This document shows, piece after piece, positions 25,338-60,604 of a stretch of 64,000 bases of DNA; position 1 is the first letter of the stretch; the number at the start of each line of letters is the position of its first letter. The DNA comes from Lamellibrachia columna. Its lineage: Eukaryota; Annelida; Polychaeta; Sabellida; Siboglinidae. The notes beneath the pieces were generated by a model. That model made no database searches. It had not been told where the DNA came from and worked only from the letters and a program-made list of their open reading frames with translations. A program made the translations under genes and the position numbers. The stretch is from contig OY759274.1 of the NCBI GenBank assembly GCA_963662155.1, forward strand, positions 35,752,795-35,816,794, in the 5' to 3' direction.

Positions 25338-25558
25338 TCATATGCTCAATACTGCATACACAAACAGTAAGCAAATAACAAAGGCGTGTGTCCTCAGCGA
25401 GTTGGAACTGTTTTTCCTTCGACTCTCGCTGGTGCTGCCCGCGTCGCTATTGTCAAAGAACTCTTCGTATTTGGCTCGTCGTGGAGACGTCGTGTCCGGC
25501 TTCCGCGGCTGATCGTCCGAAGACAACTCGTCGTAGTCGCAAGGCCGTCGCACTTGAT
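25338..25558 (-). CDS. Probable terminal exon (exon 14) of the modular extracellular-protein gene, hydrophobic C-terminal tail
   Basis: Acceptor TTCATGTTTTCAG then AT CAA GTG gives a phase-1 start, which matches the phase-1 donor of exon 13 at 30084. The 72 codons encode an acidic, Ser/Asp-rich stalk (CDYDELSSDDQPRKPD..), a KNSSNS segment with one N-glycosylation sequon, and a C-terminal hydrophobic run THAFVICLLFVYAVLSI directly before TGA. A hydrophobic tail ending at the stop suggests a GPI-anchor signal or a short membrane anchor. The alternative is that this exon belongs to a separate small gene whose signal peptide lies at 25947. With this exon the main gene encodes about 676 residues and phases stay consistent. 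Confidence 0.55.
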
Positions 25559-25947
25559 CTGAAAACATGAACAGGTCATGATGTACTGACACATCTGAAA
25601 ATCCGGAGAGGTCATAATGTAACAAAACATCTGAAAATCTGGACAGCTCATAACATACCAAAACATCTGGAACTATCATCAGGTCATAACGTTCCAAAAC
25701 TTCAAAGATGTCTGCCACAGATGTCTGCCACAGATGTCTGCGTATTGGTACCGAGCCGAGTGCGAGTTGTGGATTCTTTTTCTTTTCCAAAACTTGGCAG
25801 CGTTCTATCTTCGGACGTGTCTGAATATATGTTGCGGTTACTGGAATATGATGGTCTTATGAGACCTTTGTATCTTGTTCGAAAGCGTGTCTGTGTTGCC
25901 GCTGTCAATGTCGTCATCACCATTATAAACAGCGCAATCCTCTTCAT
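25338..25947 (-). CDS. Alternative reading: small secreted/anchored protein gene, frame broken by a 13-bp duplication
   Basis: Upstream of exon 14 the minus strand opens with ATG at 25947 and a good signal peptide, MKRIALFIMVMTTLTAA, followed by a basic Arg/Ser/Thr-rich stretch. This frame would run directly into four 12-residue repeats and the hydrophobic tail, but a 13-bp tandem duplication (25715-25727 and 25728-25740) shifts the frame. The 610-bp span minus 13 is divisible by 3. Alternatively a phase-1 donor CTCG|GTACCA at 25752 splices to the phase-1 acceptor at 25558, giving 138 codons. RNA evidence is needed to tell pseudogene, sequence error, spliced gene or alternative first exon apart. 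Confidence 0.45.
25559..25702 (-). repeat. Four 36-bp tandem repeats (12-residue units) carrying duplicated 3' splice sites
   Basis: On the minus strand four 36-bp units encode E/D-V-L-x-x-Y-[DE]-L-x-x-F-S-type 12-mers. CAG|AT acceptors lie at exon starts 25558, 25594, 25630 and 25666, all spaced 36 bp and all phase 1. The spacing preserves the reading frame, so use of any of them would add 0-3 repeat units. Confidence 0.75.
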
Positions 25948-26436
25948 CTGCGCACAATTGATTTTCTCAGTTAGGCTATTATTATTTTCCATGGTTCTTC
26001 ATAATAATGCTTGCCAGACACCAGTAGTGTCTACAGGGAAATTGCTAAAATGGGTCGTATTTTTAAAATAAATCTTCCTTGGATGGACGGTCTACGATAA
26101 GGTCAAAGAATGCCGTATTCGTGTAAACATTTCTGTTTAAGGGAATTCTGTTTTCCTCTCGTCTCGTCTTAGAATTAACTTTAATATCGACTACGAGCTG
26201 TCTACACTCCTTTAGTCTAAAGAAGATGCGGTGCTGCAGCCTGGAGAGATACAAATGGCAATGAGGGACAGAGGCGTCTGAAGACAGATCATTGGAGCCA
26301 GCAGAATTCAACCCCAGTAGCCTGCATGGATTAAATTAACACGTCAGCTCATTTGTGCAAATGCAACTTATATAGCCCATCGCCACGAACTATATTATTT
26401 TCAACTGGACCAAGTGGAAATTCGGCGAAAATGGAC

Positions 26437-27440
26437 AAAAGTAGCTCCGCCTCTATGCACTATATCAAAAGTAGCTCAGCCTCTATGCACTATATCAAAA
26501 GTAGCTCAGCCTCTATGCACTATATCAAAAGTAGCTCAGCCTCTATGCACTATATCAAAAGTAGCTCAGCCTCTATGCACTATATCAAAAGTAGCTCAGC
26601 CTCTATGCACTATATCAAAAGTAGCTCCGCCTCTATGCACTATATCAAAAGTAGCTCAGCCTCTATGCACTATATCAAAAGTAGCTCAGCCTCTATGCAC
26701 TATATCAAAAGTAGCTCAGCCTCTATGCACTATATCAAAAGTAGCTCAGCCTCTATGCACTATATCAAAAGTAGCTCAGCCTCTATGCACTATATCAAAA
26801 GTAGCTCAGCCTCTATGCACTATATCAAAAGTAGCTCCGCCTCTATGCACTATATCAAAAGTAGCTCAGCCTCTATGCACTATATCAAAAGTAGCTCAGC
26901 CTCTATGCACTATATCAAAAGTAGCTCAGCCTCTATGCACTATATCAAAAGTAGCTCAGCCTCTATGCACTATATCAAAAGTAGCTCAGCCTCTATGCAC
27001 TATATCAAAAGTAGCTCAGCCTCTATGCACTATATCAAAAGTAGCTCAGCCTCTATGCACTATATCAAAAGTAGCTCAGCCTCTATGCACTATATCAAAA
27101 GTAACTCCGCCTCTATGCACTATATCAAAAGTAGCTAAGCCTCTATGCACTATATCAAAAGTAGCTCAGCCTCTATGCACTATATCAAAAGTAGCTCAGC
27201 CTCTATGCACTATATCAAAAGTAGCTCAGCCTCTATGCACTATATCAAAAGTAGCTCAGCCTCTATGCACTATATCAAAAGTAGCCCAGCCTCTATGTAC
27301 TATACCAAAAGTAGTTCCGCCTCTGTGTACTATACCAAAAGTAGCTCCGCCTCTATATACTATACCAAAAGTAGCTCCGCCTCTGTGTACTATATCAAAA
27401 GTAGTTCCGCCTCTATGTACTATATCAAAAGTAGTTCCTC
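26437..27440 (+). repeat. 30-bp minisatellite, about 33 copies
   Basis: The unit is AAAAGTAGCTCAGCC followed by TCTATGCACTATATC. The centre is almost uniform; a CTCCGCC variant recurs at unit spacings of about 6, 7 and 9, suggesting block duplications. Divergence increases sharply over the last five units (27290-27440), as expected at the edge of an array homogenised by unequal exchange. Frames of 261 and 354 aa are by-products. If the main gene extends to 25338 this array lies in its last intron. Confidence 0.95.
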
Positions 27441-28838
27441 ATACGGTTATTCGCACTTTCGCAATTAACCCGATCTAACGATCAAAGTAAATTATTTCGA
27501 TGGTTTCAACAAACAACGTTTTTATTAAACCAGCTGCGCACATTACTTACATATTCACGCATAATTTAACTAAACATCAACAAACCTGGTTTGCGATGGG
27601 CTATTGTCGCGGATTTCGGTGGAGGTCCGCGTAAAACGGCTGTAAAACGAGGGGAGGGCCGTACTTAAATCACGCTCAACGTAAGTGTGTCGGATGTTTC
27701 CACAAACGAGAATCAATACCAGGAAAGAAACAGGAATATGTTTACAACGAACCAAAACATATAAAATGGTGCAAATGAGTAATGAACCTAAGTATAGAAC
27801 AGGTTAGCAATACCCAAAAAAACTACGTTCAACTTAACGTACACCGTTGAGGCTATCCTCTTCACAAACCGTTACACAGACATCAGTGTTAAGGGACACA
27901 GCATGGCAAAAAGGCATATAGCACAATGAGAAATAACAGAATGTTCCAGAAACAAAGAATGTCACAGAAGCGTACACTACGACGCACCAAGTCAACAATA
28001 CTTCAGCCTAGCGATAATCGGTTGGGTTGAGTAGGTCGACAACTGAAATGGCCGTCGGTCGCGTTGTCTCGCTGCAGACTGAACACGTCAAACGAAAGTA
28101 GAATAACCCACCAGGTTATTAAATGACACGGTCAGTGATTGGTCCTATGCCGGACGACACCGTATCAGCCGCAACGAGTATGTTCGGGCGGCACGAGTCT
28201 CGGTCGGACGCAGTGTTGCCGAACCCGTTGTCGGCGAACGCACACTAGGCCGGCCGTCAGTAAGTAGCGGTTGGACGGCGAACGTATCGTGACGACAGCT
28301 CAGTCGGACGCACTCGGGGAGGACTGCTGGATTCATAGTATGACGATAGATGGCAAACGCAGACGGCGTACAATACGCTGTCAATACCGGCGTTGCATCA
28401 CGTTGTCTGGTGTAGTCACCCGTTGTAGTCAGTGCGAGCGAAGTTGTAGAGGGTATACGACCGCGCTATTGCCCACGCCCTCTCATTCCCTTGCCGGATA
28501 CGACCGTTGAATCTTTACTGTCGCATTTATGTGTTCTGCCCCCTCCCTCTCTCGAATACACTTTCCTTAGGGTTTTATAGCCATTGTTTGGTAACTTTCC
28601 TACCATAATCACAAGGTCGGCGACAGCCAATCAAAATTACAAAAAAAATCTATGGACGGTCCCATTACGTTAATACCCCTTAAAACTATAATGTACCAAG
28701 CCTAATGTAAACATCGTTGGTGCAATTATTGCATAACCTGTTCATGCCCCACGCTTAACGCTAAACTTCCAATGTGGGCTCTCACACTACACTTGGATAC
28801 AATTGCACAACTTGTTTATGCCAGCCGTCTATACACAC
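27441..28838. other. Intronic or intergenic, CpG-rich patch
   Basis: No gene recognised. A CpG-rich stretch at about 28140-28500 (many CGG/CCG, e.g. TAGGCCGGCCGTC) differs in composition from its surroundings and may be an old transposon or regulatory region. Confidence 0.35.
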
Positions 28839-29929
28839 TAGTGCCCTGCGCGGGCCGGGCTTTTGGTCCAAGCCCGGCCCGGCCCGCAGCATGAATGCTT
28901 AAAATTATTATGACCCATAAGTTCACTTGGCTGGAAGTAGCCAGCCCCAAATGTTTACTTTAGAAATATTTGCAGAGGCAATCAAGCTATGATTAACAAT
29001 CAACTTATCACCCTTTGACCATACCAGTGGACATTCTATTGTCTAGGTCTTCCCTCCAAACATTGCCCACCTGAAAGACCTGCCCACTGCCAAGTGCACA
29101 CTAGGCCACTAGCCCACTACCCAGTACCCAACCCAGTTGGTAATTGGTATTTCTCCCCAGTCCTAATTCATTCACACTTGTACTAATTCACACATGTCTG
29201 AACATGTCTGTCTCAGGCTAGTGACTGCAGGCCTGCTGGAAATGCCACTGGGTGTCAGTGCCAGTGGGTGACATTTAATTGAAATATCATATTAAATTAT
29301 GTTAACTTAGTTGAGCTAATTCAATTAACAATATAAATTGGGATTATGGCTTGCATATGGGTTAAGTCAGGGTTAGATAAACAAATATCCTACCCTAACA
29401 ATAAACCAATACATTAAAGCCAAATATAACAAATGTTACCATATTTAATAGTAATGACACTAAGAAGTTTTTCTTTATATTTCTTCAGGATATTTGTAAG
29501 TTCGAAGAAGTTGGTGGTGCTGAATTTTTAGAACTCATCCAGCAAACTATGGACCTTTTTTATTTAATAAAATAATAAGTACGTTTTACAGTTTATTTGT
29601 TTTTCGTCTTTGTTAAAATATTATAGGTTTATCTTATCTAAACTTAGCGGGCCGCGGGCTTGCGGGCCGCGGGCTTACCCATCTTTGGCCCGCGGGTATG
29701 GGCCGGGCTTGGGCCTGAAACTTGCGGGCCGGGCCGGGCCTGGGCCAAACATTCACGGTCTGGGTCGGGCCTGGGCCGGGCCTGGGCCGGGCCTGGGCCT
29801 AAATTCTAGTTTGCGGGCCTGGGCCGGGCCGGGCTTGAAAAATTATTGCGGGCCTGGGCCGGGCATGGACTCTAACTGCTAATTGCGGGCCGGGCTTGGG
29901 ATCAAATTCTAGGCCCGCGCAGGGCACTA
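28839..29929. mobile_element. Non-autonomous hAT transposon, 1,091 bp, with perfect 8-bp target-site duplication
   Basis: The left end starts TAGTGCCCTGCGCGGGCC and the right end finishes GGCCCGCGCAGGGCACTA, an 18-bp perfect terminal inverted repeat. It is flanked on both sides by ATACACAC (28831-28838 and 29930-29937). An 8-bp duplication with TA..TA termini is diagnostic of the hAT superfamily. Inside both ends are many GGGCCGGGC repeats; the middle is AT-rich and lacks a transposase. The exact ends and duplication indicate a relatively young insertion. Confidence 0.93.
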
Positions 29930-30083
29930 ATACACACTAACAATTACCTCACCATATCCAGGAAAATAGCTCACATTATAACAATTCGCAGAAATGCGAC
30001 AGCTATATAAGTTGCAGAAGAAATGTTAAGAGAATGACGTAGGAACGAAATGGAAGAGGATTTTATGACTGGGTGTTCTTTAC

Positions 30084-53230
<23,147 letters not shown>

Positions 53231-54402
53231 GGCTACCGCTACTGTGTGAGCTTGACCAGATGGTCAGTTGCAACGCTAAGTCGGTCTCGCGAGCACGTGG
53301 CGTCAACTGTCATTAGGGAAGACAAGATTGCGTCAATCAGACATCACGTCATAATCGCGGTCTCTTTGTGTTGGAACAACCGCCAACATTCACTGTGTCT
53401 TATCTGATTACTGGAGTAAGAACTATCCTCCACAGCGTCGTAACGATCTGTTGGGCAGTCATGCATAAGATATCATGACTCATATCGCAATGTCGTCTCT
53501 AGACTATCACCTTATTGTGTGGCTGTTTATGCCCGAAGCGTTCCTGTATGATTCGTGTTGCTACTGACGCGCAATCGACTAATTAGCTCGCCGCCGTACG
53601 GGGACTTTTCATGCGAACATTATCAAATAGAATTAATGAACTACAGCTCTAAGTCGTGTTCATCTGCATAATTGATATATTACGGCAATTTCGTCACGGC
53701 GTAACTTTCCGTAAACGTAAATGGGTACATTTCATACAATAATGGATGTCTTGTCTCGGGTGTTTTGGTGCAGCGTGCAATATCGTTCAATTTAAAGAGT
53801 GATATGGTAACACATGTCATGGATCAAATATACTGTTGATTGGGTTAGCTTAATGCAAGGTTAATTGTGTTATGCATATATATTTATATATATTATTATT
53901 ATATTCCAACTGACCACTTTCGCGTTAGTAATGGCGCTACGTCTATAGCTGGGGCTTTCTGCAAATAATTATTCCAGTCACACGTAATTCGGTTAGTATT
54001 ATCTCGAACATGCGATGCGTCATGGCGAAGTACATGGCGCACGACCAATAGGTGAACGAACGAACATAAAAGCAGGTGAAAACGGTATTGCCAAGCTAGG
54101 TCTATGAATAACAAAGACGTTTAGCGTGGTTTGTTATTGAAACTTGATGCAATGACGAAGGATCGCGCAGAACGTTGTATATTCCGCATTAATATGAGAC
54201 TGGGAGTTTGTGAAGTGTTGCGATGCTGGGATGACTTCAAGTGGCCTTAGCTCCGTTGCGACTGAATCTGCCAGTCACCCTGTACACCAAGATAATGAAG
54301 CGCTGCAGGAAGACGAACGCAGACAAGACAATAAATACCAGACACACATCCCTTGACTCTGTACTCGATCATCCTTTTATCTGCCTTCGTCTTCGTGCAT
54401 AG
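53231..54402. other. Upstream region of the main gene, promoter not resolved
   Basis: Transcription of the minus-strand gene should start here. The in-frame TGA upstream of the ATG marks untranslated sequence. I see no convincing TATA/Inr pair. Confidence 0.4.
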
Positions 54403-54880
54403 CTTCATTCTAGTGGTACATCCGTGCACCTAACAAAAGGATGCGTGGTCTAACACCAGAAACTTCATTCTAGTGGTACATCCGTGCACCTAACAAAAGG
54501 ATGCGCGGTCTAACACCAGAAACTTCATTCTAGTGGTACACCCGTGCACCTAACAAAAGGATGTGCGGTCTAAAACCAGAAACTTCATTCTAGTGGTACA
54601 CCCGTGCACCTAACAAAAGGATGCGCGGTCTAAAACCAGAAACTTCATTCTAGTGGTACACCCGTGCACCTAACAAAAGGATGTGCGGTCTAAAACCAGA
54701 AACTTCATTCTAGTGGTACACCCGTGCACCTAACAAAAGGATGCGCGGTCTAAAACCAGAAACTTCATTCTAGTGGTACACCCGTGCACCTAACAAAAGG
54801 ATGTGCGGTCTAAAACCAGAAACTTCATTCTAGTGGTACACCCGTGCACCTAACAAAAGGATGCGCGGTCTAAAACCAGG
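54403..54880 (+). repeat. 60-bp tandem array, 8 copies, with 120-bp higher-order pattern
   Basis: Unit: CTTCATTCTAGTGGTACA, CCCGTGCACCTAACAAAAGG, ATGYGCGGTCTAAAACCAGAAA. From the third unit on, GTGCGG and GCGCGG alternate strictly, so the recent expansions copied pairs of units. Confidence 0.95.
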
Positions 54881-56769
54881 AACTCTTCCAGGCTACGTTC
54901 GTGACATGCGATATGTTTCGTTGTGCCATCTGGCATAAATCACGAAAGCGGCATGATTTTGTTCGACCTCAACGGGCCGCCTATCGGAACTCTTTATCCT
55001 TCAGCATGTAAGATATGTTCTAGGTTTATCAGAATATTGGTATTGTATGGTAACCGAGTGTAATCACCCATTGTAAGGTACAGTGGCACTTGTAGAATTA
55101 CACAGCTATCTTCATTACGTGTTTGATAGTTTAACTCATTAGTGTATTGGTCTCTGACAAAGAGGGGCGTTTGTACGTATGCATTTGTCAGAATTTTTTA
55201 ATATTTATGGAAAATCATTGTATCGACTTCGCAGAAACTGTTCATACATGGCGCCTTTTTAACAGTTCATACATGGCGCTTTTCTCTTTCACTGTTATTT
55301 ATCTAAACGCGTTATGTTTCATCCCAATGAAGACTTGGTCGTACGAACAGCAAATCTACTTCATTGAAAAGTATTCAGTTGATTGAAACTACAACGATCA
55401 AACAATGTGCCAATACTCTCCAATCACGTTACTAGAATACACCGGTACGTCTGCACGATATATTAGCTATGTAGCTAACAGAACAACGTACGCCACAACA
55501 TCAACGGGCATTGCGCCAGAACAGAGCTTGCTTACCTGGATAGGAAACAAGTGGTCCAATGTTCAAATATCCACATCTTCTTAAGATACACAATCATTCA
55601 CAAAAACACGACAGGAATGTGGGCAGACCTAATCGACGTCTGTCCTATGTTGCAGTGACGGTCAGGCGTAGACCATTAAGCACAAACAGCCCTAACATCG
55701 AGCGTTATACCCGTCGCGGTACCAACCCGCAGTGGTCGTTAGCGCCAGCCTCTAGATTGCTTCTGCCATCGACTGACGACCTATTGGCGACAGTGCGCTC
55801 GTCTACGCTGACGAATCAGGCGGCATATTCACTCGGTCGCTGGTTGGTTTGTTTCCACAGTCGATGTTCTCGAATGGCCACGATGCATCTTCCGTGTCGA
55901 GATCCGACACGCGTTTGATATCCGTGTGGCTGGTGCTAACCAATGCCATTACTCCGGGGAGAGGGACGGCAGACGGTGGCACGCATCAGCAACTATTGCA
56001 GACTCGGAAAATGGGCTGAGCCAACAGTACTGTACAGTGGACGTGGTATCAGGAGACGCCTGTATTAATTATCAATCTTCAATAGCGTTTTGTTTTCTTC
56101 AAAATGTTAAATAATTTATATTCAGTGGCAGCCCGAGGTGTATTTTTCCCAATTATTTTAATCATATTTGAAGTGAGTTTTTTTAGCATAGCATAATAGT
56201 TAACACTTGCAGAATGCATATTAGCACTACATGAAAGGGTACGTTTTCAATTAACTTTTATGCTATGAATATTTTGCAATAACAACACATCGTTTGAAGA
56301 ACATGGCTTGTTGCTGAATTATGTGAGCAGTTGAGCAGGGATTTAATAGGCGATGTCTTGGCTTAGGTTGTCCGAGTAATCGCGCTGTTCATCCGGTATC
56401 TTGTCTAATGTCGATGATATGAAAAGGACATCGAACAACGTGAACTGTTTGTGATTCGTATCGCATGACGCCTTCGACGGTTATTTACAGCGAGCAACAT
56501 CGTTACACCACACATAAACTAACGAAATGGTTGCCCAACGGTAAAACGAATAATACAGTCCCCTAGCATATAAATTAAAGGTCACCAATCATGCATGACT
56601 ACAGTAAAACAGTGCCAATTTGTGTAGATTGTACACGCCTGTGGAAAGACATCCGACTGTTTCGAGCTAATGAAATCTTGCATTTGAAACTGGGAGGTCG
56701 GTGCACCGGGAGAGGGGGACAACAGTCGTGAGACGTCAACATGGTCGAATGGGAGGACAGACCCGTGTG
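54881..56769. other. Intergenic, no gene supported
   Basis: ORFs of up to 119 codons (e.g. plus strand 55559-55918) show no recognisable domain. TTCATACATGGCGC is duplicated at about 55242-55282. Confidence 0.45.
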
Positions 56770-56897
56770 ATCAGTGGGGCAATACATCAGTGGGGCAATA
56801 CATCAGTGGGGCAATACATCAGTGGGGCAATACATCAGTGGGGCAATACATCAGTGGGGCAATACATCAGTGGGGCAATACATCAGTGGGGCAATAC
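56770..56897 (+). repeat. 16-bp tandem repeat, 8 copies
   Basis: ATCAGTGGGGCAATAC repeated eight times without change. Confidence 0.95.
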
Positions 56898-56991
56898 ATC
56901 AGCCTGACACGGAAAATGGAATATTTGCGTAAATAATGCGGCTTTGAGGCTCCGGGAAAAGAATAGTTGGAAGGATGGGTATTTGGATTGA

Positions 56992-57048
56992 ATGAATGAA
57001 TGAATGAATAGATGGATGGATGGATGGATGGATGTATGAATTAATTAA

Positions 57049-57079
<31 letters not shown>

Positions 57080-57140
57080 CTGATTGATTGACTGATTGAT
57101 TGGTTGATTGATTGATTTATTGATTGACTGACTTACTGAC

Positions 57141-57183
<43 letters not shown>

Positions 57184-57206
57184 CTGAATGATTGATTGAT
57201 TGGATA
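56992..57206. repeat. (GAAT/GATG/GATT)n tetranucleotide region
   Basis: GAATGAAT and GATGGATG followed by a long TTGATTGA tract with ACTG interruptions. Confidence 0.95.
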
Positions 57207-58035
57207 CATACATTTGATGGACGGACGGATGGACGTGCGGACAGATTAGCAGATGCATTGAAGTGTATGAAACACCGTTGTATATGTACCACTCTTCCAA
57301 AATATCATATTGATATAATTAACATAACTATTATTTTACACAAATATATGTATAAGTGTGCGTAGCCCAACAATACATTCGTTGTTGTTACGGTTTCATT
57401 GACAACTCCGTCTTCATCAATAACCCATTTATGATAAAAAAAATGTCTTACCAACAATGAACCTGTTAAAAATTAACGAGACGCCCAACAATATCTCGCC
57501 AATTTACTGAACACACGTTGGCACACGATCATAATTATGAAGATCGAAAAAGAAAACGCCGCATCGATCCGGCGGACGCACCATGAACTGTGGCAGCGCC
57601 GTAGAATATTAATTATATTACCCAACAGATGTTCGGCCGCCGGTAGATCAAACAGTCTCTGGTGCATTGGAACCACCGCGTCCCTGCAGACCGATCCAGT
57701 AAGTGCAATGATTACTTTGACGTTGTTCGGAGTTCGGTTATTTCAAGCCGCTGCGGATCAAGAATGGGACATGAGCCAAAGCGTTATTCTCTCAGTTCTT
57801 CTGTTGCCGCATTGAAGACCATTGATGAATGCCCTAGACAATGTGTGTATGTTGAGTCGCTAACCAGCGTATACGTTCCCTAGCCACGCGTGCAACGTAT
57901 AACGATAAAATGGATTTGAGTTTTTCAAGAAATAAAATACGTTTGTCAATACCCCGAATTGCAGTCGTATGTTTTTTTATTCTCAAATATTCTGAAATAT
58001 TGTGTTAATTAACGAAATAATTCTATACTTGTCGC
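57207..58035. other. Intergenic, no gene supported
   Basis: Nothing recognised. Confidence 0.45.
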
Positions 58036-58385
58036 GTTTCTTCTTCTTCTTCTTATTATTATTATTACTATTATTCCCCATTGGTCGACTGTGGGATGGA
58101 ACCACCTCATTTGGTCTGTTCTGTCTTCCCGAAAAGTTGCCCACATCAATGGCGATCTTCTGCCATTCCCTCTCGATGTGGGACGTTCATGTTTCGGTTT
58201 CCTCTTCTCCGTCTACCACCCTGTTTTCCTTGCTGCCTTTGCCACTTTGCCATCACCCATTCCCTGTGTCCTCCCCATAGCAGTCTACTCCCCACTGCCT
58301 TCTTCCCCACGTTTTTCTTCATTCCTATTATTTAGTGCGTTTGTATTTCGAGTTGTGCAACATTTGCCCGGTTCAGGTGTTAAAT
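58036..58385 (-). repeat. Possible retroelement 3' end with (AAT)n tail
   Basis: On the minus strand a GC-richer stretch of about 300 bases ends ATTCCCATTGG-like sequence and then an AAT/AAG tandem (58040-58078). A short frame contains GNFSGRQNRPNEVVPSHSRP. The layout resembles a LINE or SINE 3' end, but I cannot name the family. Confidence 0.35.
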
Positions 58386-58671
58386 AAGCGGCGATTAGTC
58401 AACTGCCAAAATTTCTCTTTCAAACGATATTAGTGGTTGATACGTGCGGCTATTGGAGATTGATCAAACCCACGTTTGTTCTTGTGGATTCACCACCGAT
58501 GGCAATAAAACACTACGAATGTTTTATGAGGATGGCGCACTGAATAATTGGCGGCGTTCAGTCCTGAGTGAACGCCGCAGCGAAACAATCCTGTATTAGC
58601 CGAACGAGCCACACGGGAAGTACATAGACGACCCAAGTTCTCGTCCTGCCTCCTTTTTTACTGCTCGTGCG

Positions 58672-58679
58672 TGCGTACG

Positions 58680-58743
<64 letters not shown>
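58672..58743. repeat. (GTGC)n microsatellite
   Basis: About 17 GTGC units. Confidence 0.95.
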
Positions 58744-60604
58744 ATAGCCGTCAACGCCAACGAAAATAAGGTGGCGTTGGTTTATTGAGAATAGCTTCGA
58801 GAATCTATCATTTGTCACTTTCACGTCAACGCCCTCAGTACATACATACATGGAAATAATTATATTCACACTAACAACACTCGTACATTTGGGATATACT
58901 GTGGATATTCGTCCTGTGAGAGAATCAATACTGTGCTCTATGTAATATAAACTCTGTCCTTTTGAGATATATGTCTTTGTCCATGTTGGTATCCAGTGTG
59001 ATTCTCTTAGTCGTTTTTCATAGTTGAGTTACAGCACATTGCTGATTTAAGCATTTCCATATATACTACTTGAAGTTAACTTTTTATTGATAGGTCGTTG
59101 CAGTAATTACAAGAACTGAATCAATATCACGTCAGTCGCATTAACACGCATGCTCCGATTAGAACAAACTGTGATTTCATTGTAGTCTACACGTAACATT
59201 TCAATTGTTATCATGATCGATTGAGCAGGGAAATCTGACCACATGCTACACAAACTGCCGTTAAATAAAGCATTACACTGTACCGTTCACCGTGAAATTG
59301 CCTTTATTGTCACATATGTTCCCTATTTAATTATCATGTACACAGGCGACGGTGGAAGAAAGGAATATTAAGTTTCAATAAAACAGTGCATTCTATGTTA
59401 AGTTTTAATTTAATGCATTTTATGTAAAGCGCACTGAGCTTTTAATTAAACGTTTGTTATATATAAAAAAATGCACATATTATTATCATTATTATTATTT
59501 AGGGATAATGGTCTTACTGGTGCTTACGTCAGTGCTACGCTGTAGTGGGAGCATGTTATGTTCACGCACAGCGGCTGATCTCCTGTCACGTCATTCTCAA
59601 TGTCCTTATCGGCGAAATGGTGACCGGGGCTAGTTGTAACAAAACAGCATATTTTTGTGTTGCGTTTCGAATTTTTATACGATCGAAACTGCCAACGAAA
59701 TCGCAAATATCTCCCTCATATATCAAGTGCAAAAATAAACATAGACATTTTCGCTGTGATATCCTAGTAGTATATAGACAAGGACTGACTTCAATTGCTG
59801 ACCTTAATTGCTATTAACTACGTTAAACATACGAGCTCAATTTCTTCTCGTTTGGCTTTAAAATACTAGTCCTACCGGGCACAGACCACAGACAGTTTTC
59901 CCATAGGCGACCATTATAACGTTCTTATGCATACATGGACAATTTAACCTACCATTTTCTTTAACGTTCACAACACATGACAGACCCACTAAGACACCTG
60001 CTGTGTGAAATTTATCAAAATGACATGCATCCTTTTCGCACAAATTGCTTCAACGAGTGACACCCCTGCATTTCTGCGATGAAATTCCCCGGTTTCCAAA
60101 ATATGAGTACATCTTGCCTGATGGCCACGGTGTCCTTAAGCAACAGGTATACCAACTGACACATGGCATCATTTCAAAGCTCAGATGTTACCGTGAACAA
60201 AAACATCACTTCCACTCACTCATTCACACAATTTCTGCTCTCACAAATACACACAAACTACACAATACATTTTTTCCTAGGGACTCTTTATGTATGTAAT
60301 GATGGATGCATTCTGACTGTGGTCCGCGCCCTAATTAATTTCCGACATCCTACAAACCGTCACGAAAATTATGTCAAATCGAAGAAAACATTTATCTCGA
60401 TTAATCAAAGAAAGAAATCCACTTTGCCACACTGCACAATTAATTTTTCCTATTTTTCATTTTATCTACCTATGATATCATATCTTCATTCGTTAGTGTG
60501 TGCTGTGTTTCTTGTGAGTTCTACATAGCCACGTTAGACAGTTTCCACAAAATAATATTGTCAGGCGTTGCACTAACGCTTGACCATGTCCCTTGTGTCT
60601 TAAA
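58744..60604. other. Intergenic, no gene supported
   Basis: AT-rich; only short ORFs without domains. Confidence 0.45.

Noticed and set aside
25721..26071. 116-aa plus-strand ORF with hydrophobic part
   Set aside because: Antisense to the signal-peptide frame at 25947; no support of its own.
26353..27478. Open frames of 261 and 354 aa over the 30-bp array
   Set aside because: Stop-free 30-bp unit repeated in frame; no start context, signal peptide or splice evidence, and two frames are open at once.
55559..56114. Plus-strand ORFs of 119 and 62 aa
   Set aside because: No domain, signal peptide or splice structure visible.
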